64,000 nt of DNA from Tsukamurella sp. 8F (GTDB taxonomy: Bacteria; Actinomycetota; Actinomycetes; Mycobacteriales; Mycobacteriaceae), in the NCBI RefSeq assembly GCF_029167375.1, contig NZ_JARFTP010000005.1:175096-239095 (forward strand). Direction: 5' to 3'. The translations under genes and the position numbers were made by a program. The notes under the pieces were generated by a model. That model did no database searches. It saw only the letters and a list, made by a program, of their open reading frames with translations, and had not been told where the DNA came from. Below are positions 61,371 through 64,000 of the stretch, piece after piece. Positions within the stretch are counted from its first letter, which is position 1. The number at the start of each line of letters is the position of its first letter.

Positions 61371-61419
61371 GTGTGCTCCACGGAGCGATGACGACGAACT
61401 TGACTTCAGGAGGGCATAT

Positions 61420-63972
<2,553 letters not shown>

Positions 63973-63973
63973 C

Positions 63974-64000
63974 GCCCTCCCTAATAGAGAATCGGGGGGC
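63974..64000 (+). terminator. Possible terminator stem after clpB, cut by window end
   Basis: GCCCTCC and GGGGGGC can form a 7-bp stem with one G-U pair right after the clpB stop. Any T-tract would lie outside the window. Confidence 0.35.

Overview
This window comes from a high-GC actinobacterium, most likely a mycolic-acid-containing member of the Mycobacteriales. The evidence is the very high GC3 and frequent GTG starts, the dnaK-grpE-dnaJ-hspR operon with HspR-type (HAIR) operators, a clpB next to a type II flavohemoprotein, F420-type luciferase-like oxidoreductases, a bacterial XPB helicase, a bifunctional-type dcd, and a membrane Fe-S oxidoreductase of the M. tuberculosis Rv0338c type. 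From memory the mix looks most like Tsukamurella or a close relative (Gordonia, Williamsia), but that is a guess. I see no prophage, insertion sequence, CRISPR array or classical defence island; the window is chromosomal housekeeping plus small catabolic and efflux cassettes.

Layout. 1-9.8 kb: MFS and GNAT genes, an acyl-CoA dehydrogenase, a secreted META-domain protein, an ArsR/SRPBCC pair, then amidase + fused binding-protein/permease + ATPase (a probable amide-to-amino-acid uptake operon) and a BCCT osmolyte carrier. 9.8-12.7 kb: GntR (UTRA) regulator, nagA and a PLP dehydratase in one operon. 12.7-17.9 kb: SDR, AlkB-like, F420-type LLM, aminotransferase and an FAD oxidoreductase. 18-23 kb: asparaginase, FadR-type regulator, asparagine permease, aspartase and a 60-residue membrane protein, with three copies of a shared operator. 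23-27 kb: XPB helicase, small PH/GRAM-like protein, O-methyltransferase behind a 22-bp perfect palindrome, NhaA. 27-31.3 kb: a mandelate-type operon (MFS, FMN dehydrogenase, benzoylformate decarboxylase). 31.4-36 kb: HAD phosphatase, tRNA-Gly(CCC), LLM, dcd, YibE/F-like protein, TetR. 36-41 kb: TetR-controlled DHA2 efflux pump, a large perfect palindrome, AlaA-like aminotransferase, second TetR with a membrane protein. 41-45 kb: 1228-residue Fe-S oxidoreductase with a long KKPG repeat tail. 45-55 kb: DUF218 protein, exonuclease III, crtB, an operon of di-iron-like protein, ferredoxin reductase and two alpha/beta hydrolases, a second ArsR/SRPBCC/RibD-C cassette, crtI. 55-64 kb: dnaK-grpE-dnaJ-hspR, truncated hemoglobin, type II flavohemoprotein, clpB.

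How genes work together. The Asn cluster converts asparagine to aspartate to fumarate, releasing two ammonia. The mandelate cluster would import an aromatic acid, oxidise the alpha-hydroxy acid and decarboxylate the ketoacid. HspR most likely represses both the dnaK operon and clpB through HAIR sites. The two ArsR/SRPBCC cassettes, 48 kb apart, share an operator pattern. The least understood unit is the 48.3-52.1 kb operon, which looks like a redox module for an unknown lipophilic substrate.
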